Shown here: one piece after another, positions 6,142 to 6,199 of the stretch
Numbering within the stretch: the stretch's first letter is position 1
How the letters are laid out: each line of letters starts with the position of its first letter
Source of the DNA: Akkermansiaceae bacterium
GTDB lineage: Bacteria > Verrucomicrobiota > Verrucomicrobiia > Verrucomicrobiales > Akkermansiaceae
Assembly (NCBI GenBank): GCA_029287105.1
Contig: JARFRT010000288.1
Span: forward strand, 1 to 6,199
Reading direction: 5' to 3'
Length of the DNA: 6,199 nucleotides
Position numbers and translations under genes: made by a program
The notes under the pieces: generated by a model
The model's input: the letters and a program-made list of their open reading frames with translations, nothing else
What the model was told of the DNA's origin: nothing
The model's database searches: none

Positions 6142-6199
6142 TTTGGAGTGCGGACGGCTTGCCTCCGCTTTGGGGCTGGTGAAGCTTGCTTCAGGCGGT
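6142..6199. repeat. Palindromic intergenic repeat-like element at the right edge (partial)
   Basis: Starts TTTGGAGTGCGG and contains two inverted repeats. GCGGACGG pairs with CCTCCGC at 6150-6168 (7 bp with one bulged C), and GAAGC-TT-GCTTC lies at 6181-6192. CTTTGG at 6168-6173 echoes the opening TTTGG. From memory this resembles dispersed GC-rich intergenic repeats of Verrucomicrobiota, with cores like GGCTTGCC flanked by GTGCGG and CCGC. It begins 25 bases upstream of the esterase ATG and runs off the window. It might instead be the tail of an upstream gene: two minus-strand frames stay open here, one closing with TAG at 6139-6141, the other with a TGA overlapping the esterase ATG. Confidence 0.4.

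Noticed and set aside
6139..6199. C-terminal tail of an upstream gene on the minus strand
   Set aside because: Two frames are open over this short stretch and neither can be preferred. The palindromic make-up fits an intergenic repeat better, though the window is too short to be sure.
1..6199. CRISPR array, tRNA, rRNA, insertion sequence or toxin-antitoxin pair
   Set aside because: No regularly spaced direct repeats, tRNA-like cloverleaf, transposase motifs or terminal inverted repeats were seen on either strand.

Overview
The window carries four genes, all on the minus strand. Three encode probably exported enzymes and one encodes an integral membrane transporter. In transcription order (right to left) they are an alpha/beta-hydrolase esterase (6117-5230), a POT-like MFS transporter (5094-3298), a compact GH78 alpha-L-rhamnosidase (3088-860) and the N-terminal part of an SGNH/GDSL hydrolase (814 to the left edge). 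The window looks like part of a glycan-use locus directed at a rhamnose-containing, O-acylated substrate such as a decorated plant or algal polysaccharide or a plant glycoside. No regulator, TonB-dependent receptor, SusD-like protein, sulfatase or rhamnose catabolic gene is visible, so the substrate is an inference.

The likely host is a member of Verrucomicrobiota, with Planctomycetota second. The reasons are the family-level feel of all four proteins (an esterase starting its mature part with a PLWEGAAPG-type motif, an SGNH hydrolase with a GDSIS plus NGGPS..RG layout, and a short rhamnosidase with a DGDRERIPYEAD motif), the moderately GC-rich coding DNA, the lack of Shine-Dalgarno sequences before all four starts, and a palindromic TTTGGAGTGCGG-type intergenic repeat at the right edge. 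This placement is recalled family knowledge, not a database result.

Layout: 6142-6199 is a repeat-like palindromic element running off the right edge. 5230-6117 is the esterase. 5095-5229 is a 135-base gap with no convincing signal. 3298-5094 is the transporter. 3089-3297 is a 209-base gap with a GC-rich hairpin just behind the transporter (3229-3252) and a cluster of three TCACCCG heptamers in alternating orientation (3156-3201) upstream of the rhamnosidase. 860-3088 is the rhamnosidase. 815-859 is a short gap with a small hairpin and a TATAAC box placed as for a leaderless transcript. 1-814 is the SGNH hydrolase, cut by the window edge just after its catalytic block.

Working model (inference): the two esterases remove acyl groups and the rhamnosidase removes terminal alpha-L-rhamnose outside the cytoplasm, while the transporter brings a product or glycoside across the inner membrane. 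No clearly new system is visible. The points most worth a second look are the heptamer cluster, the POT-like transporter in a glycan setting, and the unassigned beta-rich N-terminal domain of the SGNH hydrolase.
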